A stretch of 64,000 bases of DNA from Sinomonas sp. R1AF57. GTDB taxonomy: Bacteria > Actinomycetota > Actinomycetes > Actinomycetales > Micrococcaceae. The notes beneath the pieces are model-generated. The model was not told the DNA's origin and searched no databases. It worked only from the letters and a program-made list of their open reading frames with translations. The stretch spans positions 154,376 through 218,375 of the forward strand of contig NZ_CP022463.1 in assembly GCF_002224485.1 (NCBI RefSeq), in the 5' to 3' direction. Positions 42,944 through 51,809 of this stretch are shown here, piece after piece; within the stretch, counting starts at the first letter, position 1, and the number at the start of each line of letters is the position of its first letter. A program made the translations under genes and the position numbers.

Positions 42944-44434
42944 TCAGAAGGGCGGCGGGGCGCAGGCTCCAGTGGCGGGTGCTGGCGACGCCACGGGAGC
43001 AGCCGTGGGTGCAGCGGGCCGGGGCCCGAGAATGTGGGTCCGGTCCGCCGGCTCGGCGGGGTACTCCTCACCGAGGAGGCTCTTCCACACAAGGTCCCCG
43101 CTGACCTTCGGCGGCTCGCCGATGTGCCTCCCGCCGTGATCCGGCATGGACCGCCTCAGGCGGAACACCGCGAGTGACTTCAGGGCGTGGTGCTTGGTGC
43201 ACAGGAGGGCGAGGTTGTCTGCATCGGTTGCGCCGCCGTCCTGCCACTCGATCGTGTGGTCTATCTCGGAACGCCTCGCCGCGGCTGTGCACCCCGGGAC
43301 CACGCATGTGCCGTCCCGGTACTGGATGAAGCGAACGAGTCCGGGCGGAGGCCGGTAGGTGGACCGTCCGAGTTTGACCGGGACTCCCTCGTCGTCGGTG
43401 AACAGGCGCTGCCAGGTCGGTGCGGCGGCGGCCAAGAGCCGGGCGGTGGTCGCATCGATGACGCCATAGCCGTCGAGGTAGGCCACGTCGTCGGACGCGC
43501 CGAGTGCCACCGCCAGCGGGATGTGGACCACGACTTCCGCGGCGACTCGGGAGAGCAGTTGCTCGAGCGACGGAATGGGCTCGCCGGACAGCGGGGCCTC
43601 GCTGGGCTGAGGTGCCTCGCCGACATGGCCCGCCAAGCAGAGCTGGAGGAGGGCGTCGGCCCGCAGTTGCTGGAGGGTCCGATGCTCGCCGTCGCGATCC
43701 CGTGCGGCGCGCGCGGCGCCGTCGAGGCGCTCGTAGGCCGCCCGGGCTGTCTCCGCCGGCAGGAGCGCAGACAGGACGCACATCCCGTCCTCGTCGGGCT
43801 GGAGCCACACGCGGCGGTCTTCGCGCGCAGCCTCCCTCCTCCGGGTGATCGACTCGGGATGCAGCCTCTCGCGCAGATCCCGAACGACCGAGCGGAACTC
43901 GCCCGGCGTCCGGATCCGCCCCTTCTGGGTCCGGAGGCGGGCGAGCGCCTCGATGCCGAACGCCTCGGCAACCCGTTCAGGCAGGGTCGCGGCCTGGTCG
44001 ACGACCGCTCGCGCGTGCGACTCCGTGATGTCCCCAGCTGCCAGCGCCTCGTGGAGGGCCGGATGCGTGTTGACGAGTGCCACCGAGAAGGTGAGGGTGC
44101 GGGCGGCAGCCGCTTCCGAGGTGTTCTGGAGTGCCGCGATCTCTGAGACGGCGGCTGCATGGGCCACCTCTCCGCCGAGCCGTTCCGGCTGACCCTTGCG
44201 TCCTTCCAACGGATGGTCGGCGACGTGCTGGTTCTGCCTGTCGACCAGAAGCGCGCGAAGGCTTGCGCTGAATGCCTCGAACTCTGCGAGGGCGCGCAGT
44301 CCCTTGGCCACACCTGCAGGGGTGTCGAGGGCGCGGGGATCGAGCTCGATGAAGCCGTGAAGCGACTCGGGGTGCCGGGAGATGAAGGTCAGTTCACCGG
44401 CCACTCGGTCTGCGGTCCCCGCCACTCGCCCCAC
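42944..44434 (-). CDS. DUF222/HNH endonuclease domain protein (13E12-like)
   Basis: This 496-residue protein has a long helical DUF222 region (about residues 40-330, with FSVALVNTHPALHEALAAGD and ITESHARAVVDQAATLPE) and a C-terminal HNH nuclease fold: CVVPGCTAAARRSEIDHTIE, then WQDGGATDADNLALLCTKHH. The Cys pairs and the two His residues of the HNH/zinc site are intact. Such proteins occur in many copies in actinobacterial genomes and resemble mycobacterial 13E12-repeat proteins; their role may be linked to mobile elements, but none is visible here. The tail is Pro/Ala-rich. The GTG at 44434 is the best upstream start but lacks a clear ribosome site. Confidence 0.85.
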   Translation of the reverse strand: MGRVAGTADRVAGELTFISRHPESLHGFIELDPRALDTPAGVAKGLRALAEFEAFSASLRALLVDRQNQHVADHPLEGRKGQPERLGGEVAHAAAVSEIAALQNTSEAAAARTLTFSVALVNTHPALHEALAAGDITESHARAVVDQAATLPERVAEAFGIEALARLRTQKGRIRTPGEFRSVVRDLRERLHPESITRRREAAREDRRVWLQPDEDGMCVLSALLPAETARAAYERLDGAARAARDRDGEHRTLQQLRADALLQLCLAGHVGEAPQPSEAPLSGEPIPSLEQLLSRVAAEVVVHIPLAVALGASDDVAYLDGYGVIDATTARLLAAAAPTWQRLFTDDEGVPVKLGRSTYRPPPGLVRFIQYRDGTCVVPGCTAAARRSEIDHTIEWQDGGATDADNLALLCTKHHALKSLAVFRLRRSMPDHGGRHIGEPPKVSGDLVWKSLLGEEYPAEPADRTHILGPRPAAPTAAPVASPAPATGACAPPPF

Positions 44435-44525
44435 CCCCGGTTAGCGGGAGCTGCCCACCGCCGTCGTGCATGCCTGTCATCTTGAAATCCTGAAACTCGC
44501 CCGTGCGGGCCCGCTCGCTAGGATG

Positions 44526-44574
44526 GGCAGTGGCCCAACCACGCACCCCGCGTGAATCCCATCGAGCCACTGCC
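44526..44574 (+). promoter_or_regulatory. Leader hairpin in front of the fba ribosome-binding site
   Basis: GGCAGTGGC (44526-44534) pairs perfectly with GCCACTGCC (44566-44574), and the stem ends directly at the Shine-Dalgarno GAGGAG (44575-44580). A -10-like TAGGAT (44519-44524) just before the left arm would put the whole hairpin at the very 5' end of the mRNA. It may stabilise the message or modulate translation. Confidence 0.5.
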
Positions 44575-44585
44575 GAGGAGCATCA

Positions 44586-45608
<1,023 letters not shown>

Positions 45609-45627
45609 GCCGGGCGCAGGGGCAGCG

Positions 45628-46056
45628 ATGAGCGAGACATTCCGCACCAACCTCCTCGGCCCCGAGCCCACGAGGCTTCCCGCCGAGGACGAGGTCTACC
45701 AAGGACTCGCCCTCGGCCGGCCGGCCCTCGACCTGGTGGCCAGGCATCCCGAGTCGTCCCTCCTGTGGGCCGTCCTCGCTGAGGAGGCCTGGGATGAGGG
45801 CCGCACGATCGAGTCCTACGCCTTCGCCCGAGTCGGCTACCACCGCGGCCTCGACGCGCTGCGCCGGAGCGGCTGGCGCGGCGCCGGGCCCGTTCCGTGG
45901 GAGCACGAGCCGAACCGCGGGTTCCTCCGCGCGCTCTACGCGCTCGGACGGGCGGCCTCCGCGATCGGCGAGGAGGGCGAGCCCGAGCGGATTGCCGCCT
46001 TCCTCGAGGGCTCCGACCCCACGGCGAAAGCCGCCATCGAGGGCGCAGCCAGCTAG
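45628..46056 (+). CDS. DUF3151 domain-containing protein
   Basis: This 142-residue cytosolic protein has the DUF3151 pattern: LLGPEPTRLP near the start, SLLWAVLAEEAWDEGRTIESYAFARVGYHRGLDALRRSGWRG in the middle (shown only in part by WAVLAEEAWDEGRTIESYAF) and EPNRGFLRALYALGRAA near the end. The helical repeat-like Trp/Tyr/Ala spacing suggests a small helical-bundle, TPR-like fold. Its position directly after fba is conserved in many actinobacteria, so a role tied to central carbon flux or aldolase is plausible but unproven. A strong terminator follows. Confidence 0.88.
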   Translation: MSETFRTNLLGPEPTRLPAEDEVYQGLALGRPALDLVARHPESSLLWAVLAEEAWDEGRTIESYAFARVGYHRGLDALRRSGWRGAGPVPWEHEPNRGFLRALYALGRAASAIGEEGEPERIAAFLEGSDPTAKAAIEGAAS

Positions 46057-46091
46057 GGCCAGACAGCGCTAGGGCAGGACAACGCACGACG

Positions 46092-46129
46092 GCGCGTGGC
46101 CGGCTTCCCGAAGGAAGCCGGCCACGCGC
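46092..46129. terminator. Strong bidirectional intrinsic terminator
   Basis: A perfect 17-bp stem (46092-46108 with 46113-46129) has a cgaa tetraloop and is followed by tttt on the plus strand, a textbook Rho-independent terminator. On its left flank it carries cgcacgacggc (46083-46093), the reverse complement of the recurring GCCGTCGTGCG. It serves convergent DUF3151 and MFS genes. Confidence 0.93.
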
Positions 46130-46146
46130 TTTTCGTACCCAGGTTG

Positions 46147-47490
46147 CTAGGCCACTGTCGCCGGAGCAGCGACGGCCGCGGCGCGACGCCGGGAGTCACG
46201 GGCGGCGACGACGCCCAGGAGCACGGCGGAGATGAGCGCGGCTCCGCCGAAGAGGAGGAAGTTCATCGACGGCGGAACCGTCTTGCTGGCCAGCATGAGC
46301 CCGGAGAGCTGCGGCGCGAGCACGGCGCCGATGCGGCCCACGCCGAGGGCCCAGCCGAGTGCGGTGCCGCGCAGCGCGCTCGGGTAGTGCGAAGCGATCG
46401 CGCCGATGACGAGCGACTGGGTGCCGTGGGTCCCGACGCCGGCGATGACGAGGGCCGCGTAGACGAAGGCCGTGTTCGATGCCGGCGCCACGAGGAGCGC
46501 GACGAGGGCTGCGCCTGCGAGGAACGCGGCAACCACCGAGACCTTCACCGTGCCGAACTTGTCACCGGCCCACGCCGTGATGATCGACCCGGCGACGGCG
46601 CCGAGGTTGAGCGCGATGGTGAAGGTCAGCGCCGGGCCGAGATCGGAGCCGGAATCACGCATGATCTTGGGCAGCTGCGTCCCCAGGCCGTACCAGGCGA
46701 ACAGGGTGAAGAGCGTCGACGCCGCGAACAGGACCGAGAGGAACGCGAAGCCGCTGCCGAAGAGGCCGCGGAAGCCGCTGCGCGGCGTCGTGCTCTCTGC
46801 GGTGGACGGTGCGGACGAAGCTGCGGGGGAGGCGCCGGCCTCGTGCGCGGACGAGCCGAGGGTCTCGGGGAAGTACTTCAGGCCCAGCGGAACGAATACG
46901 GCAAGCGGGATGATCGCCACGAGGAACATCGACGGCCATCCGAAGGACGGGACCATCCAGAGGCCGAGCAGGGCCGCGGCGGTGCCGCCGATCGGAACGC
47001 CCGACATCATGAGGGTGGCCATCGAGCCGCGCCACTTCGAGGGGATGAGCTCCGCCGCCATCGCGTTCGCGGAGGGGACGAGGCCGCCGAGCCCGAGGCC
47101 GGCGACGAGTCGCAGCGCGGCGAAGACGGCGGCGTTGGGGGCGAACGCGCACAGGACGGTCGCGACGGAGAAGATGACCGTGCACAGGACGATGGCCTTC
47201 CGGCGTCCCCACGTGTCCGACAGCCGGCCCGCGAAGACCGCGCCGACCATCATGCCGATGAAGGCCATCGAGCCGATCGTGCCGGCCGAGGCGGCGTTGA
47301 GGCCCCAACCGGTGGACTCGATGAGGTTGTTCTGGACGGTGCCGTAGACGATGAGGTCATAGCCGTCGAAGACGACCATGGCCCAGCAGATGATGACGGC
47401 GATGACGGCATTGCCTCGCCGGGGTGATGAGCCGGGACGGGTCTGGCCGGCCTCGTTGCCGGACGCGGGAGTGGTAACGCTAGAGGACAT
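46147..47490 (-). CDS. MFS transporter, aromatic acid:H+ symporter (AAHS) type
   Basis: This 447-residue transporter has 12 predicted helices. The first, VIICWAMVVFDGYDLIVYGT, holds the FDGYDL signature typical of AAHS carriers for benzoate, protocatechuate or 4-hydroxybenzoate (PcaK/BenK). The loop 2-3 motif is GRLSDTWGRRKAIVL, and loop 8-9 has the matching AWAGDKFGTVKVS. It is divergent from an IclR regulator with only 49 bases between starts; IclR proteins often control aromatic catabolism. No aromatic ring-cleavage genes lie nearby, so the substrate is inferred from family. The ATG at 47490 was preferred to in-frame codons reaching into the regulator promoter. Confidence 0.88.
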   Translation of the reverse strand: MSSSVTTPASGNEAGQTRPGSSPRRGNAVIAVIICWAMVVFDGYDLIVYGTVQNNLIESTGWGLNAASAGTIGSMAFIGMMVGAVFAGRLSDTWGRRKAIVLCTVIFSVATVLCAFAPNAAVFAALRLVAGLGLGGLVPSANAMAAELIPSKWRGSMATLMMSGVPIGGTAAALLGLWMVPSFGWPSMFLVAIIPLAVFVPLGLKYFPETLGSSAHEAGASPAASSAPSTAESTTPRSGFRGLFGSGFAFLSVLFAASTLFTLFAWYGLGTQLPKIMRDSGSDLGPALTFTIALNLGAVAGSIITAWAGDKFGTVKVSVVAAFLAGAALVALLVAPASNTAFVYAALVIAGVGTHGTQSLVIGAIASHYPSALRGTALGWALGVGRIGAVLAPQLSGLMLASKTVPPSMNFLLFGGAALISAVLLGVVAARDSRRRAAAVAAPATVA

Positions 47491-47526
47491 GCATCTCAGG
47501 ATGAGGTGCCCCGCCTCACACAGGCC

Positions 47527-47538
47527 ATAGAATTCTGT
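47527..47538. promoter_or_regulatory. Candidate IclR operator overlapping the -10 element
   Basis: ATAGAATTCTGT is a near-perfect dyad centred on GAATTC. It contains TAGAAT (47528-47533), the presumed -10 of the IclR gene, whose GTG start is 6 bases downstream. It lies in the 49-base divergent gap, so one protein could control both the regulator and the MFS gene. Confidence 0.5.
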
Positions 47539-47539
47539 T

Positions 47540-48352
47540 GTGCAGAAGTTCCAGATCGTCAAGAAGCCCGCCTACGCGATCGAGTCCGTCGACAACGCCC
47601 TCCAGCTCATCCTCCTGCTGCAGGAAAGCGGGGCCATCCGAGTCAACGAGGCGGCCGAGCGGCTGGGCGTGGCGCCGTCGACCGCGCACAGGCTCCTCGC
47701 GACGCTCGTCTACCGCGGCTTCGCCGCGCAGGACGAAGCGCGGCGCTACACCGCCGGCCCCGTGCTCTCGGGGGCGTCGCGGCATGGGCGGCTCCAGGAG
47801 GTGGTCGCCCTCGCCGCGCCTCACCTCGAGGAGCTTGCCGCGACGGTGGGGGAGACCGTCAACATCATGGTCAGGTTCGGCACGAGCGTGCGGTTCCTGA
47901 TGAGCGCGGAGTCGCGCCAACTGCTGCGCGTGGGGGACCGGACAGGCACGGTGCTGCCGGCCAGCCTCTCCTCCGGCGGCAAGGCGATGCTCGCGACGCT
48001 CGACCTCGGGACCCTTCGCCAGCTGTACATGGGCCGGGGCGCGCGGATGTCCGGCGAACAGCTCGGGGAAGACGCGTTCCGCGCGCTCGAGGCGGAGCTC
48101 GCGACCGTGCGCGAGACCGGTGTTGCCGTCAACATCGGCCGCACTGAGGCGGACATCGCAGCGATGGGCGCAGCCGTCCTCCAGTACGACGCCGGAGGGT
48201 CACCTCGCCGCGCCTGGCTCGGGCTCTCGATCAGCACGCCCCGCTCCCGCGCCTCGGTGCTCGAGGAGCCCGCGACGCGCGACGCTCTCCGTGCGTGCTG
48301 CGCCGCCGTCGCGGCTGCCCTGAACGACGCCGGCATCACCGAGCCGCGCTAG
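47540..48352 (+). CDS. IclR-family transcriptional regulator
   Basis: This 270-residue protein has an N-terminal winged helix at about residues 12-75 (YAIESVDNALQLILLLQESG, then ERLGVAPSTAHRLLATLVYR) and an effector-binding GAF-like domain (TVGETVNIMVRFGTSVRFL, LPASLSSGGKAMLATLD, and the C-terminal RAWLGLSISTPRSR). GTG start at 47540; TAGAAT lies 6 bases upstream, predicting a leaderless message. Divergence from an aromatic-acid MFS carrier suggests that an aromatic or small acid is the effector. Some neighbours downstream (Rieske ferredoxin) could also be under its control. Confidence 0.9.
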   Translation: MQKFQIVKKPAYAIESVDNALQLILLLQESGAIRVNEAAERLGVAPSTAHRLLATLVYRGFAAQDEARRYTAGPVLSGASRHGRLQEVVALAAPHLEELAATVGETVNIMVRFGTSVRFLMSAESRQLLRVGDRTGTVLPASLSSGGKAMLATLDLGTLRQLYMGRGARMSGEQLGEDAFRALEAELATVRETGVAVNIGRTEADIAAMGAAVLQYDAGGSPRRAWLGLSISTPRSRASVLEEPATRDALRACCAAVAAALNDAGITEPR

Positions 48353-48388
48353 GTTCTGCTGGCCGGAACCCGGCGCGCTGCCGCGGAG

Positions 48389-48745
48389 CTACTTGGCGCA
48401 GGCCTCCGGATCGGCGTCGGTGCCGGGGAAGAGGACGACCTGGCCGTCGCGGACCTCGACCCGGTGCGTGCGCGTGTCCTCGGTGGCCGGGAGGCAGGTC
48501 ACCTTGCCCGTGCGGAGGTTGAAGCTCGACGAGTGGAGCGGGCACTCGACTTCCTCGCCCTCGATCCAGCCCTCCGCCAGGGAGGCCTCCTCGTGGGTGC
48601 AGGTGTCGTTGAGCGCGAAGAAGCAGCCCGTCTCCGCATGGAAGACGGCGATCGCCTCGCTGAAGCCGGACTCCTCGGGTTCCACGACCTTGGCGGTGCC
48701 CTCTTCGATCTCATCGGTGCCGCCGACCACGATTCCTTCGCTCAT
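48389..48745 (-). CDS. Rieske [2Fe-2S] ferredoxin
   Basis: This 118-residue single-domain Rieske protein has both cluster-binding boxes, CTHEEASLAEG (C-x-H) and CPLHSSSFN (C-x-x-H), followed by the RTGKVTCLPATED strand. The size and the form resemble ferredoxin components of aromatic-ring dioxygenases (BphF/HcaC type) or NirD-like electron carriers. No oxygenase subunits are in the window. It is convergent with the IclR gene (36 bases apart). The ATG at 48745 (MSEGIVVGG) gives the conserved length. Confidence 0.88.
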   Translation of the reverse strand: MSEGIVVGGTDEIEEGTAKVVEPEESGFSEAIAVFHAETGCFFALNDTCTHEEASLAEGWIEGEEVECPLHSSSFNLRTGKVTCLPATEDTRTHRVEVRDGQVVLFPGTDADPEACAK

Positions 48746-48817
48746 GCGCCCAACTCTATCGACCAGGGGCTCGCCGGGCGACGAGGGGGACGGGCCGGCG
48801 GAATTTTGGCAAGACTG

Positions 48818-48846
48818 TTGACTTCGGACATTTGAAACCGTTTCAT
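48818..48846 (+). promoter_or_regulatory. Promoter with TGAAACCGTTTCA operator
   Basis: TTGACT (48818-48823) is a good -35. A 17-base spacer leads to TTTCAT (48841-48846) as a weak -10. The dyad TGAAACCGTTTCA (48833-48845) covers the spacer and -10, so a bound repressor would block the promoter. It drives the three-gene DUF5058/membrane/amidohydrolase operon, with a leader of about 90 bases. The regulator is unknown; IclR, AsnC-type and LacI genes are all close. Confidence 0.55.
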
Positions 48847-48940
48847 TGAGTAAATCCGAAATGCCCCAGATCACAGTGAAGTGTTCTGGACATCACAGAT
48901 CCTCACCGCAGGTTTCCGGTCATCACCGTCAAGGAGTCCC

Positions 48941-49675
48941 ATGCACCCGCTCGCCGTCGACCCGGGGTCCACCGACATCACCCCCGTGTCCTTCCACCCG
49001 CTCCTGTGGATCGCCGCAGCGGGCGTCTTCGCCGTGATCATCCTCCAGTCCGTGATCTACCTGCGGGCCATCCGCAAGGCGGCACCCGAGGCCAACCTGA
49101 CGAACGCCCAGGTGACCGGGTCCGTCCGCCGTGGCGCCATCGCGGCGATCGGACCGTCCCTCGCGGTTGCCCTCGTGGCGATCTCCCTCCTGCCGCTCTT
49201 CTCGACGCCCGCGGTCCTCACCCGCATCGGCCTCGTGGGCTCGGCCGCGTTCGACGTCGCCGCGGCAGGCATCGCCGCCGGCAGCCAGCACGCCCAGCTC
49301 GGCGGCCCGACCTACACCCAGAAGGTCTTCGCGATCGGCTTCGCGGCCATGACCCTCGGCGGCCTGGTCTGGATGCTCACCGCCCTCGTCCTCACGCCGA
49401 TCCTGTCGAAGGGCGACAAGACGCTGCGCAAGGTCAACCCCGCCGTCATGACGATCGTGCCCGCCGCCGCGCTCCTCGGCGCCTTCTTCTCGCTGGCGCT
49501 CGCCGAGACGGTCAAGTCCCCGATCCACATCGTCACGCTCCTGTCCTCAGCGGGGGTCATGGGGCTCTGCCTCCTCGGGGCCAAGTACTTCAAGAAGCCG
49601 TGGCTGCGCGAATGGGGTCTCGGGATCGCAATCCTCGTCGCCCTCGTCATCGCCTACCTCGTGACCGCCAAGTAA
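48941..49675 (+). CDS. DUF5058-like integral membrane protein
   Basis: This 244-residue protein has about seven hydrophobic helices, among them LLWIAAAGVFAVIILQSVIYL, IAAIGPSLAVALVAISLLPLF and GLGIAILVALVIAYLV. The opening HPLLWIAAAG---LQSVIYLRAIRKA and IGPSLAVALVAISLL agree with what I remember of the DUF5058 family, found next to amidohydrolases. It is the first of three genes (17 and 55 bases apart) ending in an M20 amidohydrolase. The pair of small membrane proteins may form a transporter for the amide substrate or product, but no mechanism is known to me. The ATG at 48941 follows AAGGAG. Confidence 0.72.
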   Translation: MHPLAVDPGSTDITPVSFHPLLWIAAAGVFAVIILQSVIYLRAIRKAAPEANLTNAQVTGSVRRGAIAAIGPSLAVALVAISLLPLFSTPAVLTRIGLVGSAAFDVAAAGIAAGSQHAQLGGPTYTQKVFAIGFAAMTLGGLVWMLTALVLTPILSKGDKTLRKVNPAVMTIVPAAALLGAFFSLALAETVKSPIHIVTLLSSAGVMGLCLLGAKYFKKPWLREWGLGIAILVALVIAYLVTAK

Positions 49676-49691
49676 GAGCCAGGAGAGAACC

Positions 49692-50426
49692 ATGTCCACC
49701 CAGACCAGCACCCGGCTCAGCGGGCTCGCCCAGTTCGACCGCACCACGTCCATCTGGGGCCCGATCACCCTCGGCCTCGGCTTCCTCATCTCCCTCGGCG
49801 CTGCGCTCTTCGCCGCGTTCGGCACCGGCCTCGGCATCACGGGCGGCGAACTGTGGACGGCTGTCGGCCTTGTCGTCGCGACGTTCGGCGTGATCGCCGT
49901 CATCGAGCCCATCTCGTACTACCCGGTCCTCGGCCGGTCGGCCATGTACCAGGCCTTCATGATCGGCAACATCGCCAACAAGCTCCTGCCCTCCGCCCTC
50001 GTGGCACAGGCGGACCTCGACGAGAAGCCCGGCACGCGACGGGCCGAGCTCATCGCCGGAGCGGCCATCATCGGGGCAGCCTTCATCCACATCGTCACCC
50101 TCGTGATCCTGGTCGGGGTCCTCGGCACGTGGCTCGTGGGCGTCCTCCCGCCGGGCCTGGTTGCGGTCGCCCGTCTCTACATCCTCCCGGCGGTCTTCGG
50201 CGCGGTCACTGTGCAGGCCGTGGTGACGATGAAGAACATGCGCATCACGATCGTCGCAGCCGTCGTCGCCGCGCTCATCACCTACGTGCTCATCCCGCTG
50301 GTTCCGGCCCTGAGCTTCTACGGGACCCTCCTGGCCGTGGCCGCGACGATCATCCTCGCGTGGTTCGCCCGCTCCCGCGCCGCGGACGGGCAGCCCTCCG
50401 CCGCCGCCTCGTCCGTCGGGCACTGA
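49692..50426 (+). CDS. Membrane protein partner of the DUF5058-like gene
   Basis: This 244-residue protein has about six to seven helices (WGPITLGLGFLISLGAALFA first, SFYGTLLAVAATIILAWFAR last). In the middle it has PISYYPVLGRSAMYQAFMIG followed by NIANKLLPSA, with polar residues inside otherwise hydrophobic segments, which suggests a substrate pathway. It is the same length as the gene before it and clearly its operon partner. I do not recognise a named family with confidence. AGGAG lies before the ATG. Predicted inner-membrane location; function unknown, possibly one half of a two-component carrier. Confidence 0.75.
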   Translation: MSTQTSTRLSGLAQFDRTTSIWGPITLGLGFLISLGAALFAAFGTGLGITGGELWTAVGLVVATFGVIAVIEPISYYPVLGRSAMYQAFMIGNIANKLLPSALVAQADLDEKPGTRRAELIAGAAIIGAAFIHIVTLVILVGVLGTWLVGVLPPGLVAVARLYILPAVFGAVTVQAVVTMKNMRITIVAAVVAALITYVLIPLVPALSFYGTLLAVAATIILAWFARSRAADGQPSAAASSVGH

Positions 50427-50481
50427 CGACAGCCCCACCGCGCCCGTGCCGCGCACCGACTTCAAGCAGAGAGGAAACACC

Positions 50482-51726
50482 ATGACCGAGGCGACCACCG
50501 TTGCCCTGACCTCCACGATCGAGGTCCCGGAAGCATTCATCGAGGAACACATCGCGCTGTACAAGGCGTTCCACCGCGCGCCCGAGCTCTCCTCGGCCGA
50601 GCACCGGACCGCCGAGTCGATCGAGGCCCGGCTCACCGCGCTCGGCATCGAGCACTTCCGCTGCGGGAGCACCGGCGTCGTCGGGATCCTGCGCAACGGC
50701 GACGGCCCCGTGGTCGGATTCCGCGCCGACACGGACGGCCTGCCGATCGCCGAGGAGACCGGCCTCGACTACGCGAGCACCGCCACCGGCACCCTGCCGG
50801 ACGGGAGCGAAGCACCGGTCATGCACGGCTGCGGCCATGACACCCACATCACCGCGGCGCTCGCCGCCGCCCAGTACCTCACGGAACGCCCCGAGGAGTG
50901 GGCAGGAACCCTCGTGCTGATCTTCCAGCCGGGCGAGGAGACCGCTTGGGGCGCCAAGGAGATGGTCGACGACGGGCTGTGGGACCGCGCGCCGCGACCC
51001 GAGATCGTGCTCGCCCAGCACGTCATGCCGCAGGAGGCAGGGACGTTCTGGCTCAGGGGAGGCAACATGGCCAGCCTCGCCGACTCGTGGCGGGTCACGG
51101 TGCGCGGACGCCAGGCGCACGGCTCCCAGCCGGAGAAGTCGCTCGACCCGATCGTCGCCGCCTCCGCGATGGTGCTGCGCCTTCAGACCATCGTCTCGCG
51201 GGAGCTCCCGCCGACCACGCCCGCTGTCGTCACGGTCGGCACCTTCCATGCCGGGCTGAAGGAGAACATCATCCCGGAGACCGCCGAATTCAGCCTCAAC
51301 GTGCGCACTCCGGACGAGGACACCCGCGAGCGGGTCCTGTCCGCGATTCGGCGCATCATCTCCGCCGAGGCTCTGGCCTCGGGCATCGAGGACCCGGCGA
51401 TCGTGGAGATCAACCGCTTCCCGCGCCTCTTCAACGACGAGGAGCACGCCGCGCGCGTCGCCGCCGCGCTGCGTGCAGGCTTCGGCGAGGACGCCGTTGC
51501 CGAAAGCCCCCTCGGCATGGGTTCGGAGGACGCCGGATGGCTCAGCGACGCCATCGGCGTCCCTGGCGTCTTCTGGTCCTTCGGGGCCTTCCCCGCGGAT
51601 GAGTTCACCGACGGCCGCACCCCGGCCGGAAACCACTCGCCGCAGTTCGCGCCGGACGCCGAGCTCGCGGTCGTCAACGGCACCGGCGCCGCACTCACCG
51701 GCCTGCTCGCCTACCTCGGACGGTAG
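50482..51726 (+). CDS. M20-family amidohydrolase (IAA-amino acid/hippurate hydrolase type)
   Basis: This 414-residue metallopeptidase-fold enzyme removes N-acyl groups from amino acids or similar amides. Metal-binding motifs are MHGCGHDTHITAAL (Cys and His), FQPGEETAWGAKEM (Glu pair), LAQHVMPQ (His) and the C-terminal AGNHSPQF. The dimerisation domain includes VRGRQAHGSQPEKSLDP. The Cys-Gly-His-Asp pattern is that of the amidohydrolase (AbgB, IAA-hydrolase, hippuricase) branch rather than dipeptidases. The ATG at 50482 follows GAGAGGA. Substrate unknown, but co-transcription with two membrane proteins implies uptake of an acyl-amino acid or export of the product. Confidence 0.9.
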   Translation: MTEATTVALTSTIEVPEAFIEEHIALYKAFHRAPELSSAEHRTAESIEARLTALGIEHFRCGSTGVVGILRNGDGPVVGFRADTDGLPIAEETGLDYASTATGTLPDGSEAPVMHGCGHDTHITAALAAAQYLTERPEEWAGTLVLIFQPGEETAWGAKEMVDDGLWDRAPRPEIVLAQHVMPQEAGTFWLRGGNMASLADSWRVTVRGRQAHGSQPEKSLDPIVAASAMVLRLQTIVSRELPPTTPAVVTVGTFHAGLKENIIPETAEFSLNVRTPDEDTRERVLSAIRRIISAEALASGIEDPAIVEINRFPRLFNDEEHAARVAAALRAGFGEDAVAESPLGMGSEDAGWLSDAIGVPGVFWSFGAFPADEFTDGRTPAGNHSPQFAPDAELAVVNGTGAALTGLLAYLGR

Positions 51727-51739
51727 CCCCACCCCACCC

Positions 51740-51781
51740 GGGGCGCACGACGGCGGCCGCCCACCCGCCGTCGTGCGCCCC
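51740..51781. terminator. Perfect hairpin terminator built from the GCACGACGGC motif
   Basis: A perfect 17-bp stem (51740-51756 with 51765-51781) has an 8-base loop. Each arm contains the recurring 13-mer: CGCACGACGGCGG at 51744-51756 and CCGCCGTCGTGCG at 51765-51777. It ends the amidohydrolase operon. Here the motif makes up the stem itself. Confidence 0.92.
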
Positions 51782-51809
51782 CACTCCCGCTTCCTGACAG
51801 GATGGGGCC

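Noticed and set aside
42944-44434. Homing endonuclease or intein-type mobile element
   Set aside because: The DUF222/HNH protein is intact and free-standing, with no interrupted gene, terminal repeats or target duplication around it.
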